Part shown: piece after piece, positions 53,146 through 62,284 of the stretch
Layout: each line of letters opens with the position of its first letter
How positions within the stretch are numbered: the first letter of the stretch is position 1
Assembly: GCF_004362015.1 (NCBI RefSeq)
Contig: NZ_SNWW01000003.1
Coordinates: 434,001-498,000, forward strand
From: Flavobacterium chryseum
GTDB lineage: Bacteria; Bacteroidota; Bacteroidia; Flavobacteriales; Flavobacteriaceae
Direction: 5' to 3'
Length of the DNA: 64,000 nt
Made by a program: the position numbers and the translations under genes
Notes under the pieces: model-generated
The model's input: only the letters and a program-made list of their open reading frames with translations
Told to the model about the DNA's origin: nothing
The model's database searches: none

Positions 53146-55332
53146 TTAAGATTTTACTAATTTATCTTTTTTCATTTTTGATGGAGCGCCTTTAGCACCA
53201 TTACCTGTTGATTGCAAATCATCTAAAACATTCAATGCTTCTTCAACATATACATCCTTAGATAATGCCTGGTGCCAAGCTTCTCTTTTTTCTTTTAAAG
53301 TAGCGTCATTTTTAATTTCAAGCTCTTCATAAGGCAAAGATTTAAAAACCAAATTATTTTTATAATCTGAAATTGGTTTGTATTTTTTACCTTCATTTTC
53401 AACTTGTTCCTGAGTTGCTTTAAAACTATTGATATTTAAACTATAAGTATTCTCTTTATTCTTAACATCAATCCATTTTGCATTATCTTCAATTAATTTA
53501 AATTGAGGACTTTGAGCAATTCTTGTTGTACTATTTGCAATTGCCTGATTAAATTTTTGATTTCCGTTCCAAGTATTATAATCAGCCTGATCAATTTTAT
53601 CCCAGGGCATTGCATTGTCAATATCACGTTCTCCCATTTTTAAGTAAGCATAACGATCCGGCATAACAACATCACTATGAACTCCTTCTAATTGAGTTGA
53701 ACCTCCGTTGATTCTGTAAAACTTTTGACCTGTAATTTTCAAAGCTCCTAAATCGCCATAATTTGTATTACGAACAAACTGATTTAAATCCAGAACATTT
53801 TGAACAGTTCCTTTTCCATAAGTTTGTTTACTTCCAATGATAATTCCACGTTTGTAATCCTGAATTGCAGCAGCCAAAATTTCTGAAGCCGAAGCAGAGA
53901 AACTGTTAACCATAATTACTAACGGTCCATCCCACTCGATTTTTTTATCTTTATCGTATAAAACTTCTTTCTTTTTTCCTGCTGATTTTACCTGAACAAT
54001 TGGTCCTTCTTCGATAAATAAACCAGCAATATCAACAACAGTAGATAAAGATCCACCACCATCATCACGAACATCAAGTACAATTCCGTTAATGTCTTCT
54101 TTTTTCAATCTCTCTACTTCAAGAGCGATATCTTTTCCGGCATCACGACCATCTTTATTTTCAAAATCAATATAAAATTTAGGCAAATAGATTACACCGT
54201 ATTTCAATCCATTTTTTTCTACAATACTAGATTTAGCATAGGTTTCTTCAATTTCAACAACATCTCTTATTATCGAAATAACTTTAATGCTTCCGTCAAC
54301 TTTTTTAACGGTAAGTTTTACTTCAGTTCCTTTATGTCCTTTAATTTTTTTCACAACATCATCCAAACGCATACCTACAACATCTACAGGCTCTTCGTTT
54401 CCTTGTGCTACTTTCAAAATTAAATCTCCGGCCTCAAGTTGTTTTCCTTTCCATGCTGGTCCGCCTGAAATTAATTCATCAATTTGAGTAAAATCATTTT
54501 TCTTAGTTAATCTTGCACCAATACCTTCTAATTTTCCACTGATATTTACATCAAAACGATCTTTTTCCTCTGGAGCAAAATAACTTGTATGCGGATCAAA
54601 ACGTGTCATAATAGAATTCACGTACACAGAAAACCAATCTTCTTTATTTAAATCTTTAATAAGACTAAAGTTATCGTCTAAAGATTTTAACGAACTATCA
54701 CGAGTTTCTTTTTCAAGATCCTCAAACGATTTTACTTTATAAGCAGGATCTGTTTTCTTTTTATCTTCTTCTAACTTTTGTTTTGTTACTAACGAAGAAA
54801 GAGTAGACAATTTAATTTGCTTTCTCCATCTTTCATTAATTTCTGTTAGATTTTTTGCATAAGGAATTGCATCATAATCGGCATTAAAAGTCTCATCAAC
54901 ATTGTAGTTGAAAGGTTGCGCTAAAATAGTTTTATAGCGTTTTTTGCTTTCTTCCATACGTTTCATCAATCTTGTATAAGTAAGATTGAAGAATGTCAAA
55001 TCCTTATTCAAAAACTGATCATCTAACTGCAATTCATATTGCTTAAATTCATCAATATCTGATTGCAAAAAGAATCTTTTTGAAGGATCAAGTGCATCGA
55101 TATAATCTTTAAAAATTCCTTTCGAAAAGTCATCATTTATTTCAGCCGGACTGTAGTGTCCTTTTTCAATAACAAATGCAAGCAATTCTAAAAGTGTTTT
55201 ATCTCTGTTTGGGTCCGGATCATCCTGTTTATCAGCGTTTATTTTAAAAGCAAATAAGGTTAAAGACAAGCATAATACGGCTATAAGTATTTTATAATTT
55301 CTTTTCATAAATTTAATAATAGCATTCATCAA
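53146..55332 (-). CDS. prc: Carboxy-terminal processing (tail-specific) protease
   Basis: A 728-residue periplasmic serine protease of family S41, Prc/Tsp type. A signal peptide or anchor lies around residues 10-33. The N-terminal helical domain follows, then a PDZ domain (about 250-345, GIGARLTKKNDFTQIDELIS, GPAWKGKQLEAGDLILKVAQ). The catalytic Ser is in MVNSFSASASEILAAAIQDY and the Lys in SKQTYGKGTVQNV. The C-terminal DUF3340 region completes the family layout. It degrades or processes periplasmic proteins from their C-termini. Two possible starts (residue 1 or the Met at 9) differ only slightly. Confidence 0.92.
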   Translation of the reverse strand: MMNAIIKFMKRNYKILIAVLCLSLTLFAFKINADKQDDPDPNRDKTLLELLAFVIEKGHYSPAEINDDFSKGIFKDYIDALDPSKRFFLQSDIDEFKQYELQLDDQFLNKDLTFFNLTYTRLMKRMEESKKRYKTILAQPFNYNVDETFNADYDAIPYAKNLTEINERWRKQIKLSTLSSLVTKQKLEEDKKKTDPAYKVKSFEDLEKETRDSSLKSLDDNFSLIKDLNKEDWFSVYVNSIMTRFDPHTSYFAPEEKDRFDVNISGKLEGIGARLTKKNDFTQIDELISGGPAWKGKQLEAGDLILKVAQGNEEPVDVVGMRLDDVVKKIKGHKGTEVKLTVKKVDGSIKVISIIRDVVEIEETYAKSSIVEKNGLKYGVIYLPKFYIDFENKDGRDAGKDIALEVERLKKEDINGIVLDVRDDGGGSLSTVVDIAGLFIEEGPIVQVKSAGKKKEVLYDKDKKIEWDGPLVIMVNSFSASASEILAAAIQDYKRGIIIGSKQTYGKGTVQNVLDLNQFVRNTNYGDLGALKITGQKFYRINGGSTQLEGVHSDVVMPDRYAYLKMGERDIDNAMPWDKIDQADYNTWNGNQKFNQAIANSTTRIAQSPQFKLIEDNAKWIDVKNKENTYSLNINSFKATQEQVENEGKKYKPISDYKNNLVFKSLPYEELEIKNDATLKEKREAWHQALSKDVYVEEALNVLDDLQSTGNGAKGAPSKMKKDKLVKS

Positions 55333-55488
55333 TTTTTTAATCTAAGTTACGGTAAAAACTAAGCCAGTAAAGCCAAGTTCACTATAATTTTTTGTTAAAG
55401 ATATAAAAATGTTTGAAGTACCAAAGACAACTTAAGTTAAGTTGACAAATTTTATTTTATTTGTTAGTATTCTACCAAAATCTGTTAT

Positions 55489-55496
55489 TACATTTG
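55489..55496 (+). promoter_or_regulatory. -7 element of surE promoter
   Basis: TACATTTG matches TAnnTTTG, 50 bases before the surE ATG. Confidence 0.5.
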
Positions 55497-55545
55497 CTTT
55501 TATAAAGCTGCCAAAACAGTCATGAAACGGCACTATTTTTAAATT

Positions 55546-56325
55546 ATGGAAAAAGAAAAACCACTTATATTAGTTACCAATGACGATGGTATTCTGGCGC
55601 CCGGAATCAGAGCTTTGATAAGCGTTATGGAAACCATTGGAGATGTGATTGTTGTAGCTCCGGACAAACCTCAAAGTGCCATGGGACATGCCATTACCAT
55701 CAACAATACTTTGTATCTGGATAAAATTTCGAAAGAAGAAGATCCTATTGCTGAATATAGCTGTTCCGGAACTCCCGTTGATTGTGTAAAACTGGCTGTA
55801 AATGAAATTTTAAAAAGAAAGCCTGACTTATGTGTTTCAGGCGTTAACCACGGATCTAATTCTTCTATAAACGTAATTTATTCCGGAACCATGAGCGCTG
55901 CCGTTGAAGCAGGAATTGAGGGAATTCCGGCCATTGGTTTTTCATTATTAGATTATGACTGGAATGCCGATTTTGAGCCTATAAAATCTTTCATTAAAAA
56001 AATTACGCTGGAAACGCTTGACAATAAACTACCTAAAGGCGTAGTTCTAAATGTCAATTTTCCGAAGCTAAAAGAAAATGAAATTAAGGGGATAAAAATT
56101 TGTCGTCAGGCAAAAGCCTATTATGCTCAAAAATTTGATAAACGACAAACTCCTTTTGGTAAAGATTATTATTGGCTTACCGGAAAATTCGTCAACGAAG
56201 ATCAGGGAGAAGATACTGATGAATGGGCTTTAGAAAATGGCTATATTTCTATAGTTCCCGTACAATTTGATTTAACAGCACATCATACTATGCAACAACT
56301 TAATACCTGGAAATTAAATGGATAA
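55546..56325 (+). CDS. surE: 5'/3'-nucleotidase SurE
   Basis: A 259-residue metal-dependent nucleoside monophosphatase linked to stationary-phase survival. Conserved segments: LVTNDDGILAPGIRALISVM with the metal Asp-Asp pair, VVAPDKPQSAMGHAIT, CSGTPVDCVKLAV and SGVNHGSNSSINVIYSGTMS. The length is standard. Its 3' end overlaps the small membrane protein gene by 8 bases, starting a five-gene plus-strand run to comEC. Confidence 0.95.
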   Translation: MEKEKPLILVTNDDGILAPGIRALISVMETIGDVIVVAPDKPQSAMGHAITINNTLYLDKISKEEDPIAEYSCSGTPVDCVKLAVNEILKRKPDLCVSGVNHGSNSSINVIYSGTMSAAVEAGIEGIPAIGFSLLDYDWNADFEPIKSFIKKITLETLDNKLPKGVVLNVNFPKLKENEIKGIKICRQAKAYYAQKFDKRQTPFGKDYYWLTGKFVNEDQGEDTDEWALENGYISIVPVQFDLTAHHTMQQLNTWKLNG

Positions 56326-56590
56326 AAAAGATTTAATTATTGGTTTTTTTATCGGAATTTTTACTTCGATGCTTGGAAGTTATTTATTCATTACGCTGTT
56401 TACGCCTTTTGATGTTTCGACAGGACTTCAAACCATTAGACAATATGGATATTTAGGAAAAGTAATTACTTTGGGTACTGTTTTAGACTTGGTTGTTTTT
56501 ACAATTCTTTTAAAAATGAACAAAGAATTTATGGCAAGAGGTGTTATTTTGGCTGTGATTATTTTGGCTATTTCGACTTTGTTTATTTAA
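56318..56590 (+). CDS. Small membrane protein between surE and lpxB
   Basis: A 90-residue protein with three predicted helices (about residues 5-27, 47-65 and 70-89) and a short loop (FDVSTGLQTIRQYG). No known motif. It overlaps surE, so it is co-translated; it precedes lpxB, which has its own -7 element. Unrecognised. Confidence 0.65.
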   Translation: MDKKDLIIGFFIGIFTSMLGSYLFITLFTPFDVSTGLQTIRQYGYLGKVITLGTVLDLVVFTILLKMNKEFMARGVILAVIILAISTLFI

Positions 56591-56594
56591 ATCT

Positions 56595-56602
56595 TATCTT
56601 TG
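56595..56602 (+). promoter_or_regulatory. -7 element of lpxB promoter
   Basis: TATCTTTG matches TAnnTTTG, 56 bases before the lpxB ATG. Confidence 0.5.
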
Positions 56603-56657
56603 CATTGCAAAAAAATGTTGTGTTTGAAAATGGAAACACACTTTCAAAAAAATCGAT

Positions 56658-57773
56658 ATGAAATATTACATTATAGCCGGCGAAGCCTCTGGAGATTTAC
56701 ATGGTTCAAATTTAATGAAAGCATTGTATGAAGAAGATCCTCAAGCCGAAATTAGATTTTGGGGTGGTGATTTGATGCAAAAAACCGGAGGAACTTTAGT
56801 AAAACACTATCGTGAACTGGCTTTTATGGGTTTTGTTGAAGTTATTTTTAATCTGAAAACTATTTTAAGCAATATTACTTTTTGCAAAAAAGACATTAGT
56901 GAATTCAAACCGGATGTTTTAATTTTTATTGATTATCCGGGATTTAATATGCGCATTGCAAAATGGGCTAAAGCTTTAGATTATAAAACTCATTATTATA
57001 TTTCTCCTCAAATCTGGGCTTGGAAAGAAAACAGAATTAAGGCTATTAAACAAGATATTGATAAGATGTTTGTGATTTTGCCTTTTGAAAAAGGTTTTTA
57101 CGAAGATAAACATCATTTTCCTGTAGATTTTGTTGGACATCCGTTAATTGATGCCATTCAAAATCAGCCTCCATTTGATGAAAGCACTTTTAGAAAAGAA
57201 AATCAATTGGGCGAAAAACCAATTATTGCTGTTTTACCGGGAAGCCGTAAGCAGGAAATCACAAAAATGCTTAGTGTCATGCTTAGTGTTGTTGATGATT
57301 TTCAGGATTATGAATTTGTAATCGCCGGTGCACCGAGTCAGGATTTTGAGTTTTATCAGCAATTTATCAGTAATAAAAACATCAAATTTGTTTCGAATAA
57401 AACGTATGATTTACTTCGCTCTTCAAAAGCGGCTTTAGTAACATCCGGAACTGCAACTTTAGAAACGGCTCTTTTTAAAGTTCCCGAAGTTGTTTGCTAT
57501 AAAGGAAGTTGGGCTTCATACCAAATCGCAAAACGTATTATTACTTTAAAATACATTTCGCTTGTCAATTTAATTATGGATCAGGAAGTTGTAACTGAAT
57601 TAATTCAGGATGACTGCAATACAAAACGCATTAAAGAAGAATTGCAAAAATTACTAAAACCGGATTATCGTGAAAAACTGTTGAAAAATTATGATATCTT
57701 AGAGCAGAAATTGGGCGGCGTTGGAGCCAGTAAAAAAACTGCAAAACTTATCGTTGCCGATTTAAACCCTTAA
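56658..57773 (+). CDS. lpxB: Lipid-A-disaccharide synthase
   Basis: A 371-residue GT-B glycosyltransferase (family GT19) that joins lipid X and UDP-diacylglucosamine to the lipid A disaccharide at the inner membrane. Signature parts are IAGEASGDLHGSNLMKAL, FIDYPGFNMRIAKWAK, YYISPQIWAWKENRIKAIK, VGHPLIDAI and VLPGSRKQEITKML. The length is usual. It points to a Gram-negative envelope. Confidence 0.96.
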   Translation: MKYYIIAGEASGDLHGSNLMKALYEEDPQAEIRFWGGDLMQKTGGTLVKHYRELAFMGFVEVIFNLKTILSNITFCKKDISEFKPDVLIFIDYPGFNMRIAKWAKALDYKTHYYISPQIWAWKENRIKAIKQDIDKMFVILPFEKGFYEDKHHFPVDFVGHPLIDAIQNQPPFDESTFRKENQLGEKPIIAVLPGSRKQEITKMLSVMLSVVDDFQDYEFVIAGAPSQDFEFYQQFISNKNIKFVSNKTYDLLRSSKAALVTSGTATLETALFKVPEVVCYKGSWASYQIAKRIITLKYISLVNLIMDQEVVTELIQDDCNTKRIKEELQKLLKPDYREKLLKNYDILEQKLGGVGASKKTAKLIVADLNP

Positions 57774-57782
57774 ATTTTAGCT

Positions 57783-58265
57783 TTGACGAAGATTCTCTCT
57801 TTATTGTTTATTGTTACACTATTTGCTTATTGTAAATCAAGTTCAGTTGCAACAAACAAAAATGGATCTAAAGAAAATAAATCAATTATTAAAAATTTAA
57901 TTGAAAAAGCAACCGACAATATTGGCGTGCCTTATAAAGCTGGAGGAACAACCAGAAATGGTTTTGATTGCTCCGGTCTGGTATTCACCACTTTTGAATC
58001 TGAAAATATAAACCTTCCCAGACCTTCCTACGATCAGGCTAAAATTGGAAAAATAATTAAATTTGATGAGGCCAAAAAAGGCGATTTAATTTTCTTTAAA
58101 ACCAATAAAAGCAATCGAATTAATCACGTTGGTTTAATTACTGAAGTAAATTCTGATGAGATAAAATTTGTGCACTCTTCAACTTCAAAAGGCGTAATCA
58201 TTTCGTCTACAAAAGAATTATATTATCATGATTCATTTGTGCAAATCAACAGAATTATCGAGTAA
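57783..58265 (+). CDS. NlpC/P60 family (C40) peptidase, lipoprotein
   Basis: A 160-residue cell-wall hydrolase. The TTG start gives a lipoprotein signal with Cys17 (LFAYCKSS). The papain-like catalytic residues are Cys63 in NGFDCSGLVF, His115 in RINHVGLIT and His131 in FVHSST. Enzymes of this type cleave gamma-D-Glu to meso-diaminopimelate bonds. It is 9 bases after lpxB, in the same unit. Confidence 0.9.
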   Translation: MTKILSLLFIVTLFAYCKSSSVATNKNGSKENKSIIKNLIEKATDNIGVPYKAGGTTRNGFDCSGLVFTTFESENINLPRPSYDQAKIGKIIKFDEAKKGDLIFFKTNKSNRINHVGLITEVNSDEIKFVHSSTSKGVIISSTKELYYHDSFVQINRIIE

Positions 58266-58317
58266 TATTATTTAATAAAATATTATTTTTCTTACAAATT
58301 TTTAATACTTTTAACTC

Positions 58318-60354
58318 ATGAAAGTATTAGATTTCCCTTTGATTAAAATTACGATTGGCTTTATTTTGGGCATTTTGGTTTGTTATTACTGGCAGCCAAC
58401 AATTCAGATTAGTTCAATTGCTTTAATTATTAGCCTTTTACTCCTTTCGATCTTATATTTTCTTTCTAAAAAGAACAAAAAACTAAATTCTGTTTTCGGA
58501 ATAATTACCTATTTCACCTCATTTTTCATTGGCATTATCAGCTTATTAATTAATACCGATTCTCTTCAAAAATCAAATTATTTACATTTCAAAAACGCTT
58601 TCGAAAAACCACATTTTATTACGTGTACATTACGCGAAAAAATAAAAGGCAATGATTATAATGATCGTTTTGTCGCCATTATTAATAGTATTGATAACGA
58701 GAATTATAATGGAAAAATTATCGTAAACATACAGAAACAGAAATCGGCGAATCCACTTATAACAGGAAACGTAATTCGGGTAAAAACAGCATTGCAAGCC
58801 AGTAGTTCTGCCAAAAATCCATATCAATTTGATTATGGCAAATACCTGTCTAACAAACAAATATATGCGCAAATTTACACTACGCAATCAGAGATTAGAG
58901 TAAACCGAAAAATCAAAAAAGACATTTGGTTTTATGCTTCGCGCTTAAATACAAGAATCGTTACAAATCTTGAAAAAGCTAATTTTAACAGAGCCGAAAT
59001 GCATGTTGCAATGGCATTAATTTTAGGGCAGCAGCAAGATATTTCTGCAGATATTATTCAGGACTACCAATATTCAGGAGCAACACATGTTTTATCTGTT
59101 TCCGGGCTGCATGTTGGCTTTATTATGCTGTTTATTCTTTTTATTTTAAAACCAATCCCTAATACCAGAAAAGGTTCTTTTATAAAATTAATGGCGATTT
59201 TAATCTCTTTAGGTTTATTTGCGATTGTGTCCGGACTTTCTCCACCGGTTTTGCGTTCTGTAGTTATGTTTTCATTTTTGGCCATTGGCAATCATTTACG
59301 CAGAAGCACTAATACTTATCATACTTTATTGGTTTCCGTTTTACTGATATTACTTTTCGAACCTTATTTTTTATTTGATGTCGGATTTCAGCTGAGTTAT
59401 ATCGCCTTATTTTCAATTCTCTGGCTTCAGCCATTATTAAAAAACATCTGTGATCCAAAAAATAAGATTGTAAATTATATATGGGAAGCTTTAACCGTTT
59501 CATTTGCCGCTCAAATAGGCACTTTCCCTATCTGTTTGTATTACTTTCATCAGTTTCCCGGACTCTTCTTTGTAACCAATATTTTAATTTTACCAGTCTT
59601 ATCTTTTATAATGATAGCCGGAATTATTGTTATGGTGATTTCTGTTTTTCATAGTTGTCCTGTATTTATCGTTGTCATTTTTGAAAAAAGCATTTATCTT
59701 TTAAATCTAATAATACATTATGTAGCTTCATTTCAATCATTTGTAATAAGAGATATTAGTTTCAATTTTTACTATTTAGTAACTTTTTATCTGTTGACTA
59801 TAGCAACTATAGTTTGGCTCAAAAATCCAAATTATAACAAATTACTAATCGTTCTGATCACAATAATTCTAGTACAAATTTCATTTATTTTCACAAAAAA
59901 GGAAATTGAAAATCAACAGGAATTAATTGTTTTTAATGCAAAGAAAAAAACAATTATTACAGAGAGAACTGGAAGAAATATTGCGCTTTTTACAAATGAC
60001 AGTCTCTTAAAAAATGGATCAAAAAACGGAATCTTCGATGCTTATTTAGTTGGGAATTTTGGGCATTTAAAAGCAATTAATCCAATCAAAAACACGTTAT
60101 TTTTTAATAATAAAAGAATTCTTCTCATAGATAGCAGCGGCGTTTATCCAAAAAAAATTCAATCGAATATTATTGTACTTACACAATCGCCAAAAATAAA
60201 TTTAGATCGTTTATTGGAAGAAGTAAATCCAAAAGTAGTTGTCGCAGATGCCACTAATTCCTATTCTTTTCAAAAATATTGGGAAGCCAGTTGTCTGAAA
60301 AAAAATATCCCTTTTCATTCTATTCGCGAAAAAGGATATTTTAAATTAAACTAA
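58318..60354 (+). CDS. comEC: ComEC/Rec2 family protein with degenerate C-terminal domain
   Basis: A 678-residue polytopic membrane protein related to ComEC, the channel for single-stranded DNA in natural transformation. It has the N-terminal DUF4131 region with an OB-like part (residues about 25-190). The competence domain follows: YQYSGATHVLSVSGLHVGFI, GLSPPVLRSVVMFSFLAIG and LSYIALFSILWLQPLL. ComEC usually ends with a metallo-beta-lactamase domain carrying a His-rich metal motif. Here the last 130 residues keep the fold's outline (NIIVLTQSPKINLDRLLEEV, PKVVVADATNS) but the metal-binding His residues are absent. Confidence 0.88.
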   Translation: MKVLDFPLIKITIGFILGILVCYYWQPTIQISSIALIISLLLLSILYFLSKKNKKLNSVFGIITYFTSFFIGIISLLINTDSLQKSNYLHFKNAFEKPHFITCTLREKIKGNDYNDRFVAIINSIDNENYNGKIIVNIQKQKSANPLITGNVIRVKTALQASSSAKNPYQFDYGKYLSNKQIYAQIYTTQSEIRVNRKIKKDIWFYASRLNTRIVTNLEKANFNRAEMHVAMALILGQQQDISADIIQDYQYSGATHVLSVSGLHVGFIMLFILFILKPIPNTRKGSFIKLMAILISLGLFAIVSGLSPPVLRSVVMFSFLAIGNHLRRSTNTYHTLLVSVLLILLFEPYFLFDVGFQLSYIALFSILWLQPLLKNICDPKNKIVNYIWEALTVSFAAQIGTFPICLYYFHQFPGLFFVTNILILPVLSFIMIAGIIVMVISVFHSCPVFIVVIFEKSIYLLNLIIHYVASFQSFVIRDISFNFYYLVTFYLLTIATIVWLKNPNYNKLLIVLITIILVQISFIFTKKEIENQQELIVFNAKKKTIITERTGRNIALFTNDSLLKNGSKNGIFDAYLVGNFGHLKAINPIKNTLFFNNKRILLIDSSGVYPKKIQSNIIVLTQSPKINLDRLLEEVNPKVVVADATNSYSFQKYWEASCLKKNIPFHSIREKGYFKLN

Positions 60355-60365
60355 GAAATTGAAAT

Positions 60366-60815
60366 TTATTCAGGATTTAAAAGTAAATCAGATTCATATA
60401 TCCAGGACTTTACGGTTCCGGACTTATAGCCAAGTTTTCCTAATGAACTGAAATTGGTTTTTCCTTTTCTAATAGATGCAGTGGCGTAACAAACCTGGGG
60501 TAGTTCATCGATTCCAAAAGCATTTTTTAAAGAAAGATTTTGATCTCTAACACTCTCAGATACCGTAGGATCCGACAAGTCTAGTTTTACCAGAACAACA
60601 TTTTTAGCCGACCAGGATTCAAAATCAGAAGTTTTAAATATTTCATTCTGAATTTTATCTGCTGTTTCTTTTGTCGTAAAAAAGATAAGCAACGGTTTTC
60701 TCTGATCATTACTAAGTGCTATTGCAGTACTCATGTCTGTATTCCAGACCAAGTTTTGAGATTCAACAAATAATGAACCTAAAAAAAATAGTAGGATAAG
60801 TAGTTTTTTGGTCAT
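60366..60815 (-). CDS. Exported thioredoxin-fold protein without CxxC (paralog 3)
   Basis: A 149-residue exported thioredoxin-like protein. The signal peptide MTKKLLILLFFLGSLFVES fixes the start at 60815 rather than at an upstream in-frame ATG. It is clearly a paralog of the next two genes. Where the active paralog has DWCGWC, this one reads FTTKETADKIQNEIF, three residues shorter and with no Cys. The cis-Pro loop is ELPQVCYA, so Pro is kept and a Cys is added three residues later. It cannot act as a CxxC oxidoreductase; binding or structural roles are possible. Confidence 0.82.
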   Translation of the reverse strand: MTKKLLILLFFLGSLFVESQNLVWNTDMSTAIALSNDQRKPLLIFFTTKETADKIQNEIFKTSDFESWSAKNVVLVKLDLSDPTVSESVRDQNLSLKNAFGIDELPQVCYATASIRKGKTNFSSLGKLGYKSGTVKSWIYESDLLLNPE

Positions 60816-61014
60816 AATAGAAGATTTGGTTAATATTTTGAACCAATTTAACATAATAACACTAAAAAACAAGATTCAATGAGTTAAAAAAGTAAACAAA
60901 ACTCAATAAAAGTAGATTTGATATTTTAAGTAAAAAAAAATATGATAATGAAAATAAATATTGCCTTTAAATATCAAAACGATTGGTAATGAATGCTTGA
61001 TAATTTAAAAAAAT

Positions 61015-61045
61015 ATCCCTTTTCATACAATTGCTGAAAAGGGAT
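61015..61045 (-). terminator. Terminator after thioredoxin paralog 2
   Basis: An 11-bp perfect stem ATCCCTTTTCA / TGAAAAGGGAT (61015-61025, 61035-61045) with a 9-base loop, about 40 bases past the stop of the 61084 gene on the minus strand; an A-run on the left gives the U-tract. Confidence 0.75.
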
Positions 61046-61083
61046 CCTACAAATTAAACTAAGAAACTTAATTTAAATTTTAG

Positions 61084-61542
61084 TTATTCGCTTTCTACAG
61101 GATGTAAAATCGCGTTTGATTCATTAATCCAGGATTTTGCACCACCTGGTTTATAGGAAAGTTTGCCTAAAGCGCTAAAAGTTGTTTTGTTTTTCCTAAC
61201 AGAAGCACTTGCAAAACAAACTTCGGGCAATTCGACAACACCAAAGGCATCTTTTAGCCGTACATTTTGTTCTTTATCACTATCAGAAGCATTAATATCA
61301 GATAAGTCCAATTTCACCAATATAACATTGTCACGTGACCACACGGCAAAATCTGGTGTTTTAAAGATTTCATTTTGAAGATTGTCAGCTACACCTGAGG
61401 AGGTGAATAAGATCAACATCGGTTTTCTTTGTTCGTTACTTATTGCGATAGCATCAGTCATATTTGTTCTCCAAACTAGATTTTGAGCATGCAACAGGTA
61501 TGAACCAAAAAAAACAAGTAGGATAAGTAATTTTTTAGTCAT
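61084..61542 (-). CDS. Exported thioredoxin-fold protein without CxxC (paralog 2)
   Basis: A 152-residue exported protein, signal peptide about residues 1-19 (ending LLHAQ). Strongly similar to paralog 3 through the segment LVWRTNMTDAIAISNEQRKP. The active-site stretch is FTSSGVADNLQNEIF, again three residues shorter than in the CxxC paralog and without Cys. The cis-Pro loop is ELPEVCFA. The shared deletion and shared Cys in the cis-Pro loop indicate that paralogs 2 and 3 come from one already degenerate copy. It has its own terminator. Confidence 0.82.
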   Translation of the reverse strand: MTKKLLILLVFFGSYLLHAQNLVWRTNMTDAIAISNEQRKPMLILFTSSGVADNLQNEIFKTPDFAVWSRDNVILVKLDLSDINASDSDKEQNVRLKDAFGVVELPEVCFASASVRKNKTTFSALGKLSYKPGGAKSWINESNAILHPVESE

Positions 61543-61705
61543 ATCAATTTGGTTGGTTAGATTAGCACGACTAAATTAACATAATATTTTAATTTTACAA
61601 GTTTTATTAATATAAAAAATAAATTATATGTTTTTTTATCACCAATAAAATATCAAAATAATAATTACCAAATATATAATTGAAAACTTTTTCTTACCTA
61701 ACAAA

Positions 61706-61740
61706 AAAACTCCTTACATTGCTGTAAGGAGTTTTAGATA
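61706..61740 (-). terminator. Terminator after thioredoxin paralog 1
   Basis: A 13-bp perfect stem AAAACTCCTTACA / TGTAAGGAGTTTT (61706-61718, 61723-61735) with a TTGC loop, 30 bases past the stop of the 61765 gene on the minus strand. Confidence 0.88.
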
Positions 61741-61764
61741 TATTTAATTAAAAATGTCTTTTAT

Positions 61765-62238
61765 TTAGGATTTTTTAGGATGAACAATTCCTTCAGCTAC
61801 TGCTAACCAAGCAGATGGACCACCAGCAACATATCCCGTCTGACCCAGACCTTTAAAGTTAATTTTTCCATCTTTAGATTCGGCACTGGTAAAAAACACC
61901 GTTGGAAAACCCTGAATACCAAAAGCTTGTTGCAATTCATTATTCTGGCTTTTTATTTCAGGAGCCTGAGGAGTTCTTCTAGGATAATCTAATTCCACCA
62001 AAATAACGTTGTCTGATGCCCATTTTTGAAATTCAGTTGTTTTCAGAACTTCATTTTGCAAACGAATACACCATCCGCACCAATCACTTCCTGTAAAAAA
62101 CATCAGCATTGGTTTATTTTCTTTATTACTTACCGTAATTGCTTCTTTTACATCAGTATACCATTTTAACTCTTGTGCTTGCGAAGCAAAGGCGCCAGCG
62201 ATAAACAAGGCGATTAAAAATATTTTTTTCATGGTCAT
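61765..62238 (-). CDS. Exported thioredoxin family protein with CGWC site (paralog 1)
   Basis: A 157-residue periplasmic thioredoxin-like protein with a signal peptide (about residues 1-22). The redox site is Cys54-Gly-Trp-Cys57 in GSDWCGWCIRL and the cis-Pro is P112 in GFPTVFF. The CGWC site with a following long helix (LQNEVLKTTEFQKWA) resembles the DUF255/DsbD-gamma-like group; it may reduce or isomerise disulfides in exported proteins. It is the functional ancestor-like member of the three tandem paralogs. Confidence 0.9.
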   Translation of the reverse strand: MTMKKIFLIALFIAGAFASQAQELKWYTDVKEAITVSNKENKPMLMFFTGSDWCGWCIRLQNEVLKTTEFQKWASDNVILVELDYPRRTPQAPEIKSQNNELQQAFGIQGFPTVFFTSAESKDGKINFKGLGQTGYVAGGPSAWLAVAEGIVHPKKS

Positions 62239-62284
62239 TTTAATTTTTTACAAAGCTAAACAAAATTTAAATCGCAAAATGTAT

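Noticed and set aside
58630-58887. Minus-strand open frames opposite comEC
   Set aside because: They are contained in the plus-strand comEC gene and show no independent signal.
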